A DNA stretch of 64,000 nucleotides from Clostridium sp. CAG:594 (GCA_000434835.1 FR881490.1:91096-155095), one strand, 5' to 3'. Shown: positions 29,252 to 38,748, counted from the first letter of the stretch. The notes: generated from the sequence alone by a model not told the origin. Translations and numbers: made by a program.

Positions 29252-31204
29252 CTCTTCTCTAATTACAGATTTACTTTTACTTTTATATCCAGGTTCTGTT
29301 CCTTTTATATAATATAAAATGGTTTTAAGTTTAGAGTTATTAGTTGCTTCTTTACCAGTATTAACATCCGTTAAAACGCCAACGACATTATTTGGCTTTT
29401 CATACCATTTGGCATCCTTTTCTCTTAAGTAACCTTCTATCGTGTCTGCCCATATGTTTTTAGCATATTTATATTCTTTATTAGATAACTTTCTATTATC
29501 ATCATATCCAGTCCAAACTCCAACTACAACATCGGGATTATATCCAACAGTCCATAAATCATAATCAGTAGTACCACTTTTAACAGCATATTTTTTTGTT
29601 AGTTTAGGTTTAATAGAGGCGCAAGTAGGTGATGTATAACTTTTTAATGATGTATCATACGTATTAGATAAAAGTTCACTTAATATATACGTGTATGATT
29701 TATTTAATACTTTATCTTTTTTACTTTTATATTCATAAAGTACATCTCCATTACCATCTTCTACCTTTTTTATTAGGTGTCCTTTAACACTATACCCGGA
29801 GTTCGCTAAGGTAGCATATGCGTTAGTAAATTCTAAAATAGATAATTCATTAGTTCCAAGAGGAAGTGATGCATTAGCCTCTAATTTGCTTTTTATACCC
29901 ATTTTCCTTGCGTATTTAATCATCATATCTTCTCCTAAGAACAGATGAGTTTTAATTGCGTATATATTATCAGAGTAACAAATAGCAAGTGCCATTGTTA
30001 TTTTATCATTAGGATAAATATTACCATAATTGCTGGGAGAATAAGAAATTCCATTATCTAAAGTAAAGGTTGTTGGTTTGCTTAAAAATGTAGTTGATGC
30101 AGTAAGTCCATTTTCTAGTGCAGCATAATATAAAATCGGTTTCATGGTGGAACCTACTTGTCTTTTAGATTGCATTGCTCTATTATATTGTGATTTAGAA
30201 TAATCTTTTCCGCCAGCTAGTGCTATTACTTCACCATTATTTGGATTCATAACAACGGCAGATGTTTGCATTTCTTTTTTCCCTTCTAAATTATTTTTAA
30301 TTGCATTATCTAATGCCGTTTGCGCATTAATATCAAGACTTGTATATATTTTAAGTCCTTCTTGCCTAATTGTGTTTTCACTTACTATTTTTAAGTCTTG
30401 TAATTCTCTTATTACAGCATCTTGATAATACATTAATGTAGATAAATTAAGGTTTTCCTTTTTACCGTAATAGCTTAGCTTCACATCGATGGTTTCATTC
30501 ATTTTATCTTTTGTAATTATTTTATTGTTTACAAGTGCATTTAATATTTCTTTCTGCCTTTTTTTAGCGGCATTTAAATCATTTAATGGAGAGTAATTAT
30601 CAGGAGACTTTGGTATTCCAGCAAGCATCGTACTTTCAGATAAATTTAATTCTTTAGCAGGTTTATTAAAATAGTATTCAGATGCATTTTCAATTCCAAG
30701 TATTCCGTTTCCATAATTAATTGTGTTTAAGTAGCCTTCTAATATTTCTTCTTTTGAATACTGAGTTTCTAATTTAAAAGCATACCAAGCCTCTTTTATT
30801 TTTCTTTCCCAAGTTTTATCAAATGTCAAAAATAAATTTCTAGCATACTGCTGCGTAATTGTTGAAGCTCCTTGCGTTAAATTTTTAGATTTTATGTTTA
30901 TAAACATAGATTTTACTATTCTAGGAATATCAAACCCATTATGCTTATAAAAGTTTTTATCTTCAGAATATATAGTTGCGTTAACTAAGTCTTTTGATAT
31001 GTCCTTTAATTTAACCCATTTTTTAGTACCATTATTACCTTCATAGAAACTTTTTTTATCTTTATCATACATATATATACTATTTGAATTTTCTATATCT
31101 ATTTTAGAACCGTACTTAGCACATAAGAATAATATTGTATAAGAAAGGCAGAATAATAACATTAAAGCGATTATGATTTTACATATTATATTTACTTTTT
31201 TCAT
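29231..31204 (-). CDS. Class A penicillin-binding protein
   Basis: 657 residues, bifunctional: N-terminal membrane anchor (about 8-28), a GT51 glycosyltransferase domain (YSEDKNFYKHNGFD, QGASTITQQYARNLF, ETQYSKEEILEGYLNTINYG) and a transpeptidase domain with Ser352 in GSTMKP, YSDN and KSGTTDYD as the S-x-x-K, S-x-N and K-S-G motifs. It polymerises and crosslinks peptidoglycan outside the membrane. It is closest in layout to PBP1A/PbpG types and lacks an extra C-terminal domain. Divergent from the next gene, with a perfect inverted repeat over both promoters. No division or shape genes lie beside it. Confidence 0.93.
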   Translation of the reverse strand: MKKVNIICKIIIALMLLFCLSYTILFLCAKYGSKIDIENSNSIYMYDKDKKSFYEGNNGTKKWVKLKDISKDLVNATIYSEDKNFYKHNGFDIPRIVKSMFINIKSKNLTQGASTITQQYARNLFLTFDKTWERKIKEAWYAFKLETQYSKEEILEGYLNTINYGNGILGIENASEYYFNKPAKELNLSESTMLAGIPKSPDNYSPLNDLNAAKKRQKEILNALVNNKIITKDKMNETIDVKLSYYGKKENLNLSTLMYYQDAVIRELQDLKIVSENTIRQEGLKIYTSLDINAQTALDNAIKNNLEGKKEMQTSAVVMNPNNGEVIALAGGKDYSKSQYNRAMQSKRQVGSTMKPILYYAALENGLTASTTFLSKPTTFTLDNGISYSPSNYGNIYPNDKITMALAICYSDNIYAIKTHLFLGEDMMIKYARKMGIKSKLEANASLPLGTNELSILEFTNAYATLANSGYSVKGHLIKKVEDGNGDVLYEYKSKKDKVLNKSYTYILSELLSNTYDTSLKSYTSPTCASIKPKLTKKYAVKSGTTDYDLWTVGYNPDVVVGVWTGYDDNRKLSNKEYKYAKNIWADTIEGYLREKDAKWYEKPNNVVGVLTDVNTGKEATNNSKLKTILYYIKGTEPGYKSKSKSVIREEKKTTRN

Positions 31205-31263
31205 TTAAATCGCCTTCTTTCTAATTTTAGTATTGCTCAAAAATTAAAAAGTTTTCATAATAT

Positions 31264-31291
31264 TAGATATTTTTGCGTAAAATATTGTAAA
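31264..31291 (-). promoter_or_regulatory. Possible promoter for the class A PBP gene
   Basis: On the minus strand TTTACA (31291-31286), 16-bp spacer and TATCTA (31269-31264). Weak match, supported mainly by position. Confidence 0.4.
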
Positions 31292-31310
31292 TTTATTTTA
31301 AAAATATCTA
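31264..31310. repeat. Perfect 11-bp inverted repeat in a divergent promoter region
   Basis: TAGATATTTTT (31264-31274) and its exact reverse complement AAAAATATCTA (31300-31310), 25 bp apart. The left arm overlaps a possible minus-strand -10 (TATCTA) and the right arm ends 3 bp before the plus-strand -35. It could be a regulator operator or a hairpin. Confidence 0.6.
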
Positions 31311-31313
31311 TAA

Positions 31314-31341
31314 TTGCATTTCATGATGGTATACTTATAAT
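31314..31341 (+). promoter_or_regulatory. Promoter for the 544-residue unknown gene
   Basis: TTGCAT (31314-31319), 16-bp spacer and consensus TATAAT (31336-31341). Confidence 0.65.
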
Positions 31342-31369
31342 AAGAGGTATGTTTTATGTGGGGTGCTTT

Positions 31370-33004
31370 ATGAATAAAAATAGATATCTTGAAGTGTTGG
31401 ATTGTTATAGTGATATGGTATATGGATTACCTATGTTTATAGTATTACTTACTAAGTCGCCAGATGAATTTATTAGAAATATAAAAGAAAAAACTTTTTT
31501 TGAATTTATGGATAAGGATGTGAAAGAGAATGCTATAAAAATTCTATATAAGACTAAAGAAAAAATAGAAATGAATTTTTTGTTATCAAATGATGCGTTG
31601 CTAGATTTAATAGAAACTGTTACTAAAAGAAATATTACAGATCAAACAGTAGCAAAAATAAAATCATCAAATAAAAACTATACTGAAAATTTACTTAAGT
31701 TAGAAGATGGAGAATATAAAAAATACAAAGGAAGTTTAGATAATAGGCAGAACAATATAAAAACGTTAAGTGGATTAGATATAGGGGTATTTAATCTAAA
31801 AAAGGGTAAAAAAACATATCCAAATGAAAGAACGTCTAATATTTTTAATTTTCCTTATGAAGTTGATGGTAAACTTCTAAATGGTACCTTTTTTCAATTA
31901 TCAGATGAAAAGAAAAAAAGAGTTATAGAGATTATTTTATCTAATTTACAATTGTGTTATGACTTTTACAAGGAGTATTATTTAAATGAAAAATCAAAAG
32001 TTATTCCTACTAAAATAATTTTATCTAATAAAGAAGTTATTGATTATGATAATACATTAGATGAAAAAAATATTCCACATTTATTAGGTATACCAAAGTT
32101 TAATGATATTCCTATGGAAACTAGAAAAATTCTTTTAAAAAATGGAAATGAAAGACGATTGTTTAATGAGGAAAGAAAATATGGTAATTCTCTAGCAATA
32201 CTAAAATTGATTTTGGACAGAAAAGAAAGAATAATAGAACATAATGGTATAATCAAAGTTAATGGTAGAGAGTATGGACTTCTTCCGTGGGAACGTATTT
32301 TATTAAAAGAAAATGCATTTATAAGAGGTGATTTTTTTAAGAAAACGGCTTATATGTGTGAAAAAAATGACGATGCATATTTGAATAATAAAAATGAAAA
32401 CATAGATTATGTTTCACTTACTGCTACTAATTTTAATGATTCAATATTTAAGCAAAAAGAAAGTAATTTAGAGGACTTAAACCAAATTCTTAAAAAATCA
32501 AATCCTAACATTCCGATTAAAAATGATTATGTAGTAAAGGGATTAATGGAAACTGAAGGTGGGTATGTACCCATTACAAATACTTCATACATTGGAGAAA
32601 AACTAAGTGCAGATGGAGAGATTCTTCCAACATTAAATAACCCTCGTAATTTAGTTGATTTTGAATCAGAAGAAGGAGGAATTATAGTTAAGGTTTCAAA
32701 CGGTAATCACACATATACTCCAAGTCCCACAGAGCAAATAGAGGCGTTAGTAAATGCCGCACTTTTAGGTGCAAAGGTAGATGCAAAAGTCATAAAAGAT
32801 AAAATAAATCAAGAATATGAAATAGAAAAACAAGAAAAATTAGCGCAAATTCAAAGAGAAAATGAGCATGCAAAGAATATACTTCAGAAATATGAAAATG
32901 AAAATCAGATAAAATCCAAAAAAACTCAAGAAAAAAATAAATACACTGAAGATAACTTTATTGATCCGGATATACAATCTGATACAATAAAGAAAGGCAA
33001 GTAA
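31370..33004 (+). CDS. Unknown protein, possibly with a PBECR-type nuclease-like domain
   Basis: 544 residues from ATG 31370 (GGGGTG 6 nt upstream; the ATG at 31349 lacks a spaced Shine-Dalgarno). No signal peptide. Residues about 120-330 form one domain: GLDIGVFNLKKGKKTYPN, then IPTKIILSNKEVIDYDN, KNIPHLLGIPKF and a long basic-aromatic helix. The HLLGI motif and overall layout recall the PBECR group of nuclease-like domains, but I am not sure of this. The C-terminus (about 470-540) is a Lys/Glu coiled coil followed by an unstructured tail. Convergent with a LysR gene. Like the other large unknowns nearby, it looks like accessory content. Confidence 0.5.
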   Translation: MNKNRYLEVLDCYSDMVYGLPMFIVLLTKSPDEFIRNIKEKTFFEFMDKDVKENAIKILYKTKEKIEMNFLLSNDALLDLIETVTKRNITDQTVAKIKSSNKNYTENLLKLEDGEYKKYKGSLDNRQNNIKTLSGLDIGVFNLKKGKKTYPNERTSNIFNFPYEVDGKLLNGTFFQLSDEKKKRVIEIILSNLQLCYDFYKEYYLNEKSKVIPTKIILSNKEVIDYDNTLDEKNIPHLLGIPKFNDIPMETRKILLKNGNERRLFNEERKYGNSLAILKLILDRKERIIEHNGIIKVNGREYGLLPWERILLKENAFIRGDFFKKTAYMCEKNDDAYLNNKNENIDYVSLTATNFNDSIFKQKESNLEDLNQILKKSNPNIPIKNDYVVKGLMETEGGYVPITNTSYIGEKLSADGEILPTLNNPRNLVDFESEEGGIIVKVSNGNHTYTPSPTEQIEALVNAALLGAKVDAKVIKDKINQEYEIEKQEKLAQIQRENEHAKNILQKYENENQIKSKKTQEKNKYTEDNFIDPDIQSDTIKKGK

Positions 33005-33021
33005 TTATTTACTTGCCTTTT
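32993..33021. terminator. Bidirectional terminator between convergent genes
   Basis: AAAGGCAAGTA / TACTTGCCTTT stem with T-run on the plus strand and A/T tract on the other; it contains the stop of the 544-residue gene and abuts that of the LysR gene. Confidence 0.85.
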
Positions 33022-33890
33022 GTAATGAAATCAATGAATGTATTAACAATTTTTTTATTAATTTTCTCTTTGTTATAAATTAAGCTAAAAAATCTTTTTG
33101 ATTTTGGAAATTTATAAGGTATTTTAAACAGCTTTTCTTCGGCTAATTCTTTTTTTACGTAATCTTCTTCTACTATTCCAACGCCAAATCCAGATAAAGT
33201 AAATTCTTTTATTAGATTGTTGCTACTTAATTCCATTTTAGGATTTATACTAATTTTATTTTTGAGAAAATAATTATCTAATTCCGTTCTTGCTATTGTT
33301 CCTTTTGTTAAAACTAATAAAGGGATATTTTCTAAAGTATCAATGTTTTTGTACAATTTATAATATTCATTATTGGCAATTAAACAACAGCGCAAATTAA
33401 CTAATTTGATTGTTTCAAATTCTTTAGGTAATTTATATGGTAAATTCATAAAAACGATATCAATTAGTCCTAATTGTGCTTTTTTTATTACTTCAGATGG
33501 TGATTCAGTAAATATTTTAATATTCATATTTGGATAAATTTTATAAAAGTTTTCTAAATATGGCATTAAAAAAGTTTTTACCATATTTTGACTAGCAGCT
33601 ATATTTAAATTAAGTTTTCCCTTTCCTTGCAATGTTAATATATCGTTTTCGGCAGAATCGATTAATTCAATTGATTCTTTTATTTTTGGAAAAATAATTT
33701 TTCCTTTTTCACTTAATTCCACACCATTACTTTTTCTTATGAATAGTTTTTCTCCCATTTGTGATTCTAGTGTTTTAATTGACTTACTTATAGCAGGTTG
33801 GCTAATTAATAACTCATTAGCAGCTCTTGTGATACTTTTATTTTTTGCAACGTAGTAAAAAATTTTGTACAATTCTAAATTAATATTCAT
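33009..33890 (-). CDS. LysR family transcriptional regulator
   Basis: 293 residues. N-terminal winged helix-turn-helix (YKIFYYVAKNKSITRAANELLISQPAISKSIKTLE) and a two-part periplasmic-binding-like effector domain (KLNLNIAASQNMVKTFLMPYLENF, ADIVF-like IDIVFMNLP, GFGVGIVEEDYV). LysR proteins usually control a divergent gene and respond to a small ligand. Here the divergent unit is the pair at 34000-35147. A TATAAC-AAAAA-GTTATA palindrome lies in the shared spacer. Shine-Dalgarno CGGAGGA upstream. Ligand unknown. Confidence 0.92.
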   Translation of the reverse strand: MNINLELYKIFYYVAKNKSITRAANELLISQPAISKSIKTLESQMGEKLFIRKSNGVELSEKGKIIFPKIKESIELIDSAENDILTLQGKGKLNLNIAASQNMVKTFLMPYLENFYKIYPNMNIKIFTESPSEVIKKAQLGLIDIVFMNLPYKLPKEFETIKLVNLRCCLIANNEYYKLYKNIDTLENIPLLVLTKGTIARTELDNYFLKNKISINPKMELSSNNLIKEFTLSGFGVGIVEEDYVKKELAEEKLFKIPYKFPKSKRFFSLIYNKEKINKKIVNTFIDFITKGK

Positions 33891-33902
33891 AGCATCCTCC
33901 GA

Positions 33903-33919
33903 TATAACAAAAAGTTATA
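33903..33919. promoter_or_regulatory. Probable regulator binding palindrome
   Basis: TATAAC (33903-33908), AAAAA, GTTATA (33914-33919): a T-N11-A type inverted repeat as used by LysR proteins, just upstream of the LysR start codon. Confidence 0.45.
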
Positions 33920-33940
33920 ACACATATAATAAATATATAT

Positions 33941-33969
33941 TTCAATTATATCATAAAATGTCCTATAAT
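33941..33969 (+). promoter_or_regulatory. Possible promoter for the 34.0 kb pair
   Basis: TTCAAT (33941-33946), 17-bp spacer and consensus TATAAT (33964-33969). The -35 is weak, which would suit activator control. Confidence 0.45.
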
Positions 33970-33999
33970 ATTAATTAATTTGAAAGGAGGAAAAAAGAA

Positions 34000-34611
34000 T
34001 TGAAATATATTTTTATGTTATATACGCAGTTTTGTAAATCCATTGGGATACCAGTTGATATTTTAGATTTAAATAATATTCCTAAGGAGTTTATTTTATG
34101 GATTAAGAACAATCAAAAAACATTATCTTTGTATACAAAATACTTAAATTACTTAAATGAAGATTTTAATTCATTAGAAAAAATTGAGGTTGGAAAGGGA
34201 TGTTATGATAGCATAGTATCTGATAATTTAAGTTTTGTAACTCCATATGATTATAATAAGAAAATTATTGGTGATGATCTTAAAATAATTGAATATACAC
34301 CATTTATAAAATCTAAAAATGGATTAATTATTCCTAAAACTGATGTATTTTTAACTCATAATCCATATGATTATAATCCTATAATAGATTGGCATAAAAT
34401 ACATAATTGCACCGATTATATGATAAATGTAGGAGCTTATGGAAATATATATGATTCAAATAAAAAAGAAAAAATAAAATTTATAGAACAGTTAGCATCC
34501 ATGTTGGATGATAATTACGATTATAATTATGATGAAATCAATGGCAAATATTTTTGCAATATAAGTAGTCATTCAAACGTAAAAAAATTGATAAAACAAA
34601 GGAGAATATAA
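34000..34611 (+). CDS. Unknown protein, TTG start
   Basis: 203 residues. The start is TTG 34000, supported by AAAGGAGG at 33983-33990 with 9-nt spacing; no ATG of similar support exists nearby. Cytosolic, with no signal peptide. Aromatic and Tyr/Asp-rich, with a repeated YDYN motif (TPYDYNKK and HNPYDYNP) and a C-terminal cysteine-histidine region (GKYFCNISSHSN). I recognise no family. It lies 2 nt before a lipoprotein gene, so the two form an operon divergent from the LysR regulator and may be its target. Confidence 0.6.
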   Translation: MKYIFMLYTQFCKSIGIPVDILDLNNIPKEFILWIKNNQKTLSLYTKYLNYLNEDFNSLEKIEVGKGCYDSIVSDNLSFVTPYDYNKKIIGDDLKIIEYTPFIKSKNGLIIPKTDVFLTHNPYDYNPIIDWHKIHNCTDYMINVGAYGNIYDSNKKEKIKFIEQLASMLDDNYDYNYDEINGKYFCNISSHSNVKKLIKQRRI

Positions 34612-34613
34612 TT

Positions 34614-35147
34614 ATGCAAAAAAACGCAAAAAAAATAATATCGCTAGGCCTTGCAGGAGTAATGATGACAACTATGTTTGCGGGGTGTAGCAGAGCAAAA
34701 TCTTTATCAAAAAATGCACTTCCTAAACAATCTCAGGTAATGATAATAGATGATGAACAAATAATAGTGGAACCTAAAGGATATTTTAATGCAACAAAAT
34801 TCGGCTATATTTGTGACTCGGATACAGCAAGTCACTATGTAGACGTAATAACAAAAACACGTTATCATGTTGTAGATTTTACATCTGATGAAATTATGGC
34901 AAGAAAAAATGAAGATGGAGAAAATATATATCCATCATTAGATGCCGCAAGAAGTGCATTTAAGTGTAAGGATAGAAGAGCGGTAACATTATTTAAGGAC
35001 GAGGCAATATTATCATCGTTGACGTCTAAATTAAATGAAGAACAATTAGAAAAAATAGAAGAAAATAATTTTACGGATAATGATTTAGTAGAATTACAAA
35101 GCAAGTTAAACGAACAAGGAAGTTCAAAAACATTAAATAAAGATTAG
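34614..35147 (+). CDS. Lipoprotein of unknown function
   Basis: 177 residues. Signal peptide with LAGVMMTTMFAGC lipobox; Cys25 would be lipidated after cleavage. The mature part includes GYICDSDTASHYVDVITKTRYHVVDF and a C-terminal helical region rich in Glu and Leu. The signal region resembles the lipoprotein at 10867. AAAGGAG (34598-34604) gives good spacing, and the start is 2 nt after the upstream stop, so the genes are coupled. Function unknown; an extracytoplasmic anchor or substrate-binding role is only a guess. Confidence 0.75.
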   Translation: MQKNAKKIISLGLAGVMMTTMFAGCSRAKSLSKNALPKQSQVMIIDDEQIIVEPKGYFNATKFGYICDSDTASHYVDVITKTRYHVVDFTSDEIMARKNEDGENIYPSLDAARSAFKCKDRRAVTLFKDEAILSSLTSKLNEEQLEKIEENNFTDNDLVELQSKLNEQGSSKTLNKD

Positions 35148-35164
35148 ATTATAAATATTAACAA

Positions 35165-35192
35165 AGGGTCAAAAATTTATTGACCTTTTTTC
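35165..35192 (+). terminator. Terminator after the lipoprotein gene
   Basis: AGGGTCAA / TTGACCTT stem with one G-U pair and a T-run. Its 3' arm also carries the -35 of the next promoter. Confidence 0.75.
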
Positions 35193-35208
35193 TTATCTAT
35201 GCTATATT
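35180..35208 (+). promoter_or_regulatory. Promoter for the argS operon
   Basis: TTGACC (35180-35185), 17-bp spacer, TGC-TATATT (35200-35208), an extended -10. It overlaps the upstream terminator. Confidence 0.7.
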
Positions 35209-35237
35209 GACACTAGAAAAATTTTAAAGGTGTTTTT

Positions 35238-35612
35238 ATGTCTAAAATTATTGTAAATCATAATATAAAATCTACTTCTTCAACCGAAGTTGTAAAAGAT
35301 AAAAAAGGAATATTAAAAGATAATATAATTACTTATAATCATGATGGTGCTATGATTAAACTTAAACTTTTAGAAAATAAAATTTTTTTTGAAAGGGAAA
35401 ATAAGGACGTAAAGATATACTTGGAGTTTGAAAAGAATAAATCTATAATAACTAAATATATTATTAAAGATATGGGGATAGAAATTAAACTTGAATCTAA
35501 AACTAAAAATATTATTATAAATGATAACAATCTAATGATAGAATACGACTTATTTATGAATGGTGAGTTTAGTGATAGTTTTAAGTATGAATTAGAATGG
35601 AGCGATTTATAA
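35238..35612 (+). CDS. YwiB family (DUF1934) protein
   Basis: 124 residues forming an antiparallel beta-barrel pattern (KLKLLENKIFFERENKDVKIYLEFEKN and MIEYDLFMNGEFSDSFKYELEW). Family DUF1934, a calycin-like fold of unknown function; in B. subtilis ywiB is also directly upstream of argS. It overlaps argS by one base (TAATG), which supports this assignment. First gene of ywiB-argS-rpoE-prfA. Confidence 0.83.
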   Translation: MSKIIVNHNIKSTSSTEVVKDKKGILKDNIITYNHDGAMIKLKLLENKIFFERENKDVKIYLEFEKNKSIITKYIIKDMGIEIKLESKTKNIIINDNNLMIEYDLFMNGEFSDSFKYELEWSDL

Positions 35613-37243
35613 TGAATCTAAAAGAACAAATAAAGGAAATGATTAATTCTGCATTGAATGAGTTATCTATTGAATTTAACTTAGAAAGTATTGTAGTTGA
35701 AGTTCCTAAAAAAAGAGAGCAAGGAGATTTTTCAACTAACATTGCAATGCAATTAACTAAGGTTTTAAAGGATAATCCAAGAAATATAGCTGAAAAAATA
35801 GTTGAAGTTTTAGGCAAGAATACTAATGAAATTAAAACAATAGAAATAGCAGGTCCAGGTTTTATTAATATTTATTTAAATGATGAATATGTTTTTAGCG
35901 GAATATCTAATGTAATAAAACAAGGTGAAAATTATGGTTCATCATCCATTGGAAAAAAAGAAAAAATAGATATAGAATTCGTTAGTGCAAACCCAACAGG
36001 AATACTTCATTTAGGTACTGCAAGAGGTGCAGCATATGGTTCTAATCTTGCTAATATAATGTCTTTTGCGGGCTATGACGTTACTAAAGAGTACTATATA
36101 AATGATGCTGGAAACCAAATAATAAACTTAGGTGTTTCATTAAAGGAAAGATATAAAGGTTTATGTGGCTTAGAAGAAAATATGCCAGAAGATGGTTATT
36201 ATGGTTCTGAAATTATTGATATTGCCAAAACTATTTTTGATAAGTATGACAATTCTAAGCTAGATGAAGATTTAGAATTCTTTAAAAAAGTTGCGGTTGA
36301 TTATTTACTTAACATAATAAAAACAGATTTATCTAATTTTGGTGTTACGTTTGATGTATGGACAAGTGAAAAGAGTATTCGTGCTAAAGGAAGAATTGAA
36401 GAATCATTAAAAATTCTTGATGAAAAAGGTTTGGTTTATAAAAAAGATGATGCAACTTGGCTTAAAACAACCGTTTATGGTGATGATAAAGATAGGGTAC
36501 TTATAAAAACTGATGGTAGTTATACGTATTTAGTACCAGATATTGCTTATCACTTAGATAAATTTGATAGAGGTTTCGATTATTTGATAGATGTTTTTGG
36601 AGCGGATCATCATAGTTATGTATCAAGATTAAAGGCTAGTATAGAAGCTTTAGGATATGATAAGGATAAACTAGAGGTTAGACTTCTTCAAATGGTAAGA
36701 CTTCTTCGTGATGGAGAAATTGTTAAAATGAGTAAAAGAACAGGTGGAAATATTACTATTTCTGAACTTGTTGGAGAAATAGGTAAAGATGCTGCTAGAT
36801 ACTTTTTTGCAACTAGAAGTTTAGATGGTCAGATGGATTTTGATATCAATTTAGCTCTTAAAAAATCTAGTGAAAATCCATTCTTTTACGTTGGATATGC
36901 AAATGCTAGAATATGCTCTATATTAAAAGATGCAAAAGAAAAGAATATAGATATTTGTACTGATATAAAAGAAGCTATCGATATAGATTCTAAAGCACTT
37001 TTATTAAAAGTTTATGAATTCACTGAAGTTTTAGTAAGTGCTGCTTTAAAGAAAGAACCACATTTAATTACTAATTATGTGTATGAATTAGCTAGTATGT
37101 TCCATAATTATTATGGTAAACATAAAATATTAACTGATGATATAAAAATGTCAGAAAAACGTTTAGGTTTAATTAAAACGGTTGGCATAACTATAACTAA
37201 TGCTTTAAGATTAATAGGTGTTAAGGCACCAGAAAAAATGTAG
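35612..37243 (+). CDS. argS: Arginyl-tRNA synthetase
   Basis: 543 residues. Class I synthetase with the HIGH-like PTGILHLGTARGAAYG and KMSK-like KMSKRTGGNI, an N-terminal Add1 domain and a C-terminal anticodon-binding helical domain (ENPFFYVGYANARI, KKEPHLITNYVYELASMFHNYY). It charges tRNA-Arg with arginine. Start at ATG 35612, in the TAATG overlap with ywiB. Normal length. Confidence 0.97.
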   Translation: MNLKEQIKEMINSALNELSIEFNLESIVVEVPKKREQGDFSTNIAMQLTKVLKDNPRNIAEKIVEVLGKNTNEIKTIEIAGPGFINIYLNDEYVFSGISNVIKQGENYGSSSIGKKEKIDIEFVSANPTGILHLGTARGAAYGSNLANIMSFAGYDVTKEYYINDAGNQIINLGVSLKERYKGLCGLEENMPEDGYYGSEIIDIAKTIFDKYDNSKLDEDLEFFKKVAVDYLLNIIKTDLSNFGVTFDVWTSEKSIRAKGRIEESLKILDEKGLVYKKDDATWLKTTVYGDDKDRVLIKTDGSYTYLVPDIAYHLDKFDRGFDYLIDVFGADHHSYVSRLKASIEALGYDKDKLEVRLLQMVRLLRDGEIVKMSKRTGGNITISELVGEIGKDAARYFFATRSLDGQMDFDINLALKKSSENPFFYVGYANARICSILKDAKEKNIDICTDIKEAIDIDSKALLLKVYEFTEVLVSAALKKEPHLITNYVYELASMFHNYYGKHKILTDDIKMSEKRLGLIKTVGITITNALRLIGVKAPEKM

Positions 37244-37255
37244 GAGGATTTATTT

Positions 37256-37693
37256 ATGAACGTTAGACAAATGCCTTTAGAGGAATTAGAATTATTATCT
37301 TATACAGATATAGCATATGAATTGTTAAAACTTGACAAAAAACCTAAAACAACTCATGCTTTATTTAAAGAAGTATGTGATTTATTACAAATAAGTGAAG
37401 ATAATATGATGGATATGATAGGAGACTTTTATACTACGTTAACTACTGATAAGAGATTCATCCTATTAGATTCTGCTGAATGGGATTTAAAAGAAGCTCA
37501 TTCTGTAAAAACAATAATTGATGATGAAGATGATGATGAAGTATCAGAAGATGAAGAAATAGAAGAAACTGAACCTGAAGGAACTGAAGATGAAGCAGTA
37601 TCGGGTGATTTAGATGATTTTGATGATGCAGATGATGATATGGATGATTTAGAAGACTTAGCCATTGTAACAGAAGAAGAGATGGATGAGTAA
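37256..37693 (+). CDS. rpoE: RNA polymerase delta subunit
   Basis: 145 residues: N-terminal folded HARE-type domain ([28 protein letters not shown]) and a long Asp/Glu-rich tail. The delta subunit increases RNA polymerase recycling and promoter selectivity in Firmicutes. Position after argS fits B. subtilis. It overlaps prfA by TAATG. Confidence 0.95.
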   Translation: MNVRQMPLEELELLSYTDIAYELLKLDKKPKTTHALFKEVCDLLQISEDNMMDMIGDFYTTLTTDKRFILLDSAEWDLKEAHSVKTIIDDEDDDEVSEDEEIEETEPEGTEDEAVSGDLDDFDDADDDMDDLEDLAIVTEEEMDE

Positions 37694-38748
37694 TGTTTGA
37701 AAGATTAGAAGCAATAAAAGAAAGAAATGATGCAATTACTAAAGAGCTTACTAAGCCAGAAGTAATAAGCGATGTTAAAAAAGTTACTAAATTATCAAAA
37801 GAACAATCTGATTTATCGGAAATAATAGAGTGTTATGATGCTTATTTAAAAGCTAAGAATGATTATGAGGAAGCTAAGGAATTAGCACGAGATCCTGAGA
37901 TGAAAGAATTTGCTATGGAAGAGGAAGAAAAAAACCTAAACAAGCAAAAAGAACTTGAAAAACAATTAGAAATTCTTCTTTTACCAAAAGATCCTAATGA
38001 TGGAAAAAATATTATTGTTGAAATACGTGGAGCAGCAGGTGGAGATGAGGCTAATATCTTTGCAGGCGATTTATATGATATGTACGTAAGATATGCTGAA
38101 AACCAAGGCTTTAAAGTAGAAACTTTAGATAGTACTCCAGGTTCTAGTGGTGGATATTCAGAAATCTCATTTATGATAAAGGGAGATAGCGTTTACTCAA
38201 AACTTAAATACGAATCCGGAGCGCACCGTGTTCAAAGGGTTCCTCAAACAGAATCGCAAGGAAGAGTTCACACGTCAACTGCAACGGTACTTGTAATGCC
38301 AGAAATAGATGACGTTGATTTTGAGCTTGATATGAATGATGTAAGAGTTGATATAACAAGATCATCAGGATGTGGTGGTCAGGGAGTAAATACAACTGAC
38401 TCAGCAGTTAGATTAACGCATATTCCAACGGGTATTGTAGTTTATTCTCAAACAGAAAGATCACAAATTAAGAATAAAGAAATAGCTATAAAAATCTTAA
38501 AATCAAGAGTATATGATTTAAAAATGAGAGAACAAGAAGCTGAAGTTGGAGCAGAAAGAAGAAGCAAAATAGGAACTGGTGACAGATCTGAAAAGATAAG
38601 AACTTATAATTATCCTCAAAACAGGGTAACGGATCACCGTATAGGCTATACTACAAACTCATTAGATAGAGTAATGAATGGTAAGTTGGATGACATAATT
38701 GAAGCCTTAATAACAGAAGATCAAAGAAGAAAATTAGCTGGAGAATAA
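37693..38748 (+). CDS. prfA: Peptide chain release factor 1
   Basis: 351 residues. N-terminal coiled domain, codon-recognition domain and the catalytic GGQ loop ([18 protein letters not shown]). RF1 reads UAA and UAG and triggers peptide release; the Gln is modified by PrmC, encoded two genes downstream. Coupled to rpoE by one base overlap, and its end lies in a terminator. Confidence 0.97.
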   Translation: MFERLEAIKERNDAITKELTKPEVISDVKKVTKLSKEQSDLSEIIECYDAYLKAKNDYEEAKELARDPEMKEFAMEEEEKNLNKQKELEKQLEILLLPKDPNDGKNIIVEIRGAAGGDEANIFAGDLYDMYVRYAENQGFKVETLDSTPGSSGGYSEISFMIKGDSVYSKLKYESGAHRVQRVPQTESQGRVHTSTATVLVMPEIDDVDFELDMNDVRVDITRSSGCGGQGVNTTDSAVRLTHIPTGIVVYSQTERSQIKNKEIAIKILKSRVYDLKMREQEAEVGAERRSKIGTGDRSEKIRTYNYPQNRVTDHRIGYTTNSLDRVMNGKLDDIIEALITEDQRRKLAGE

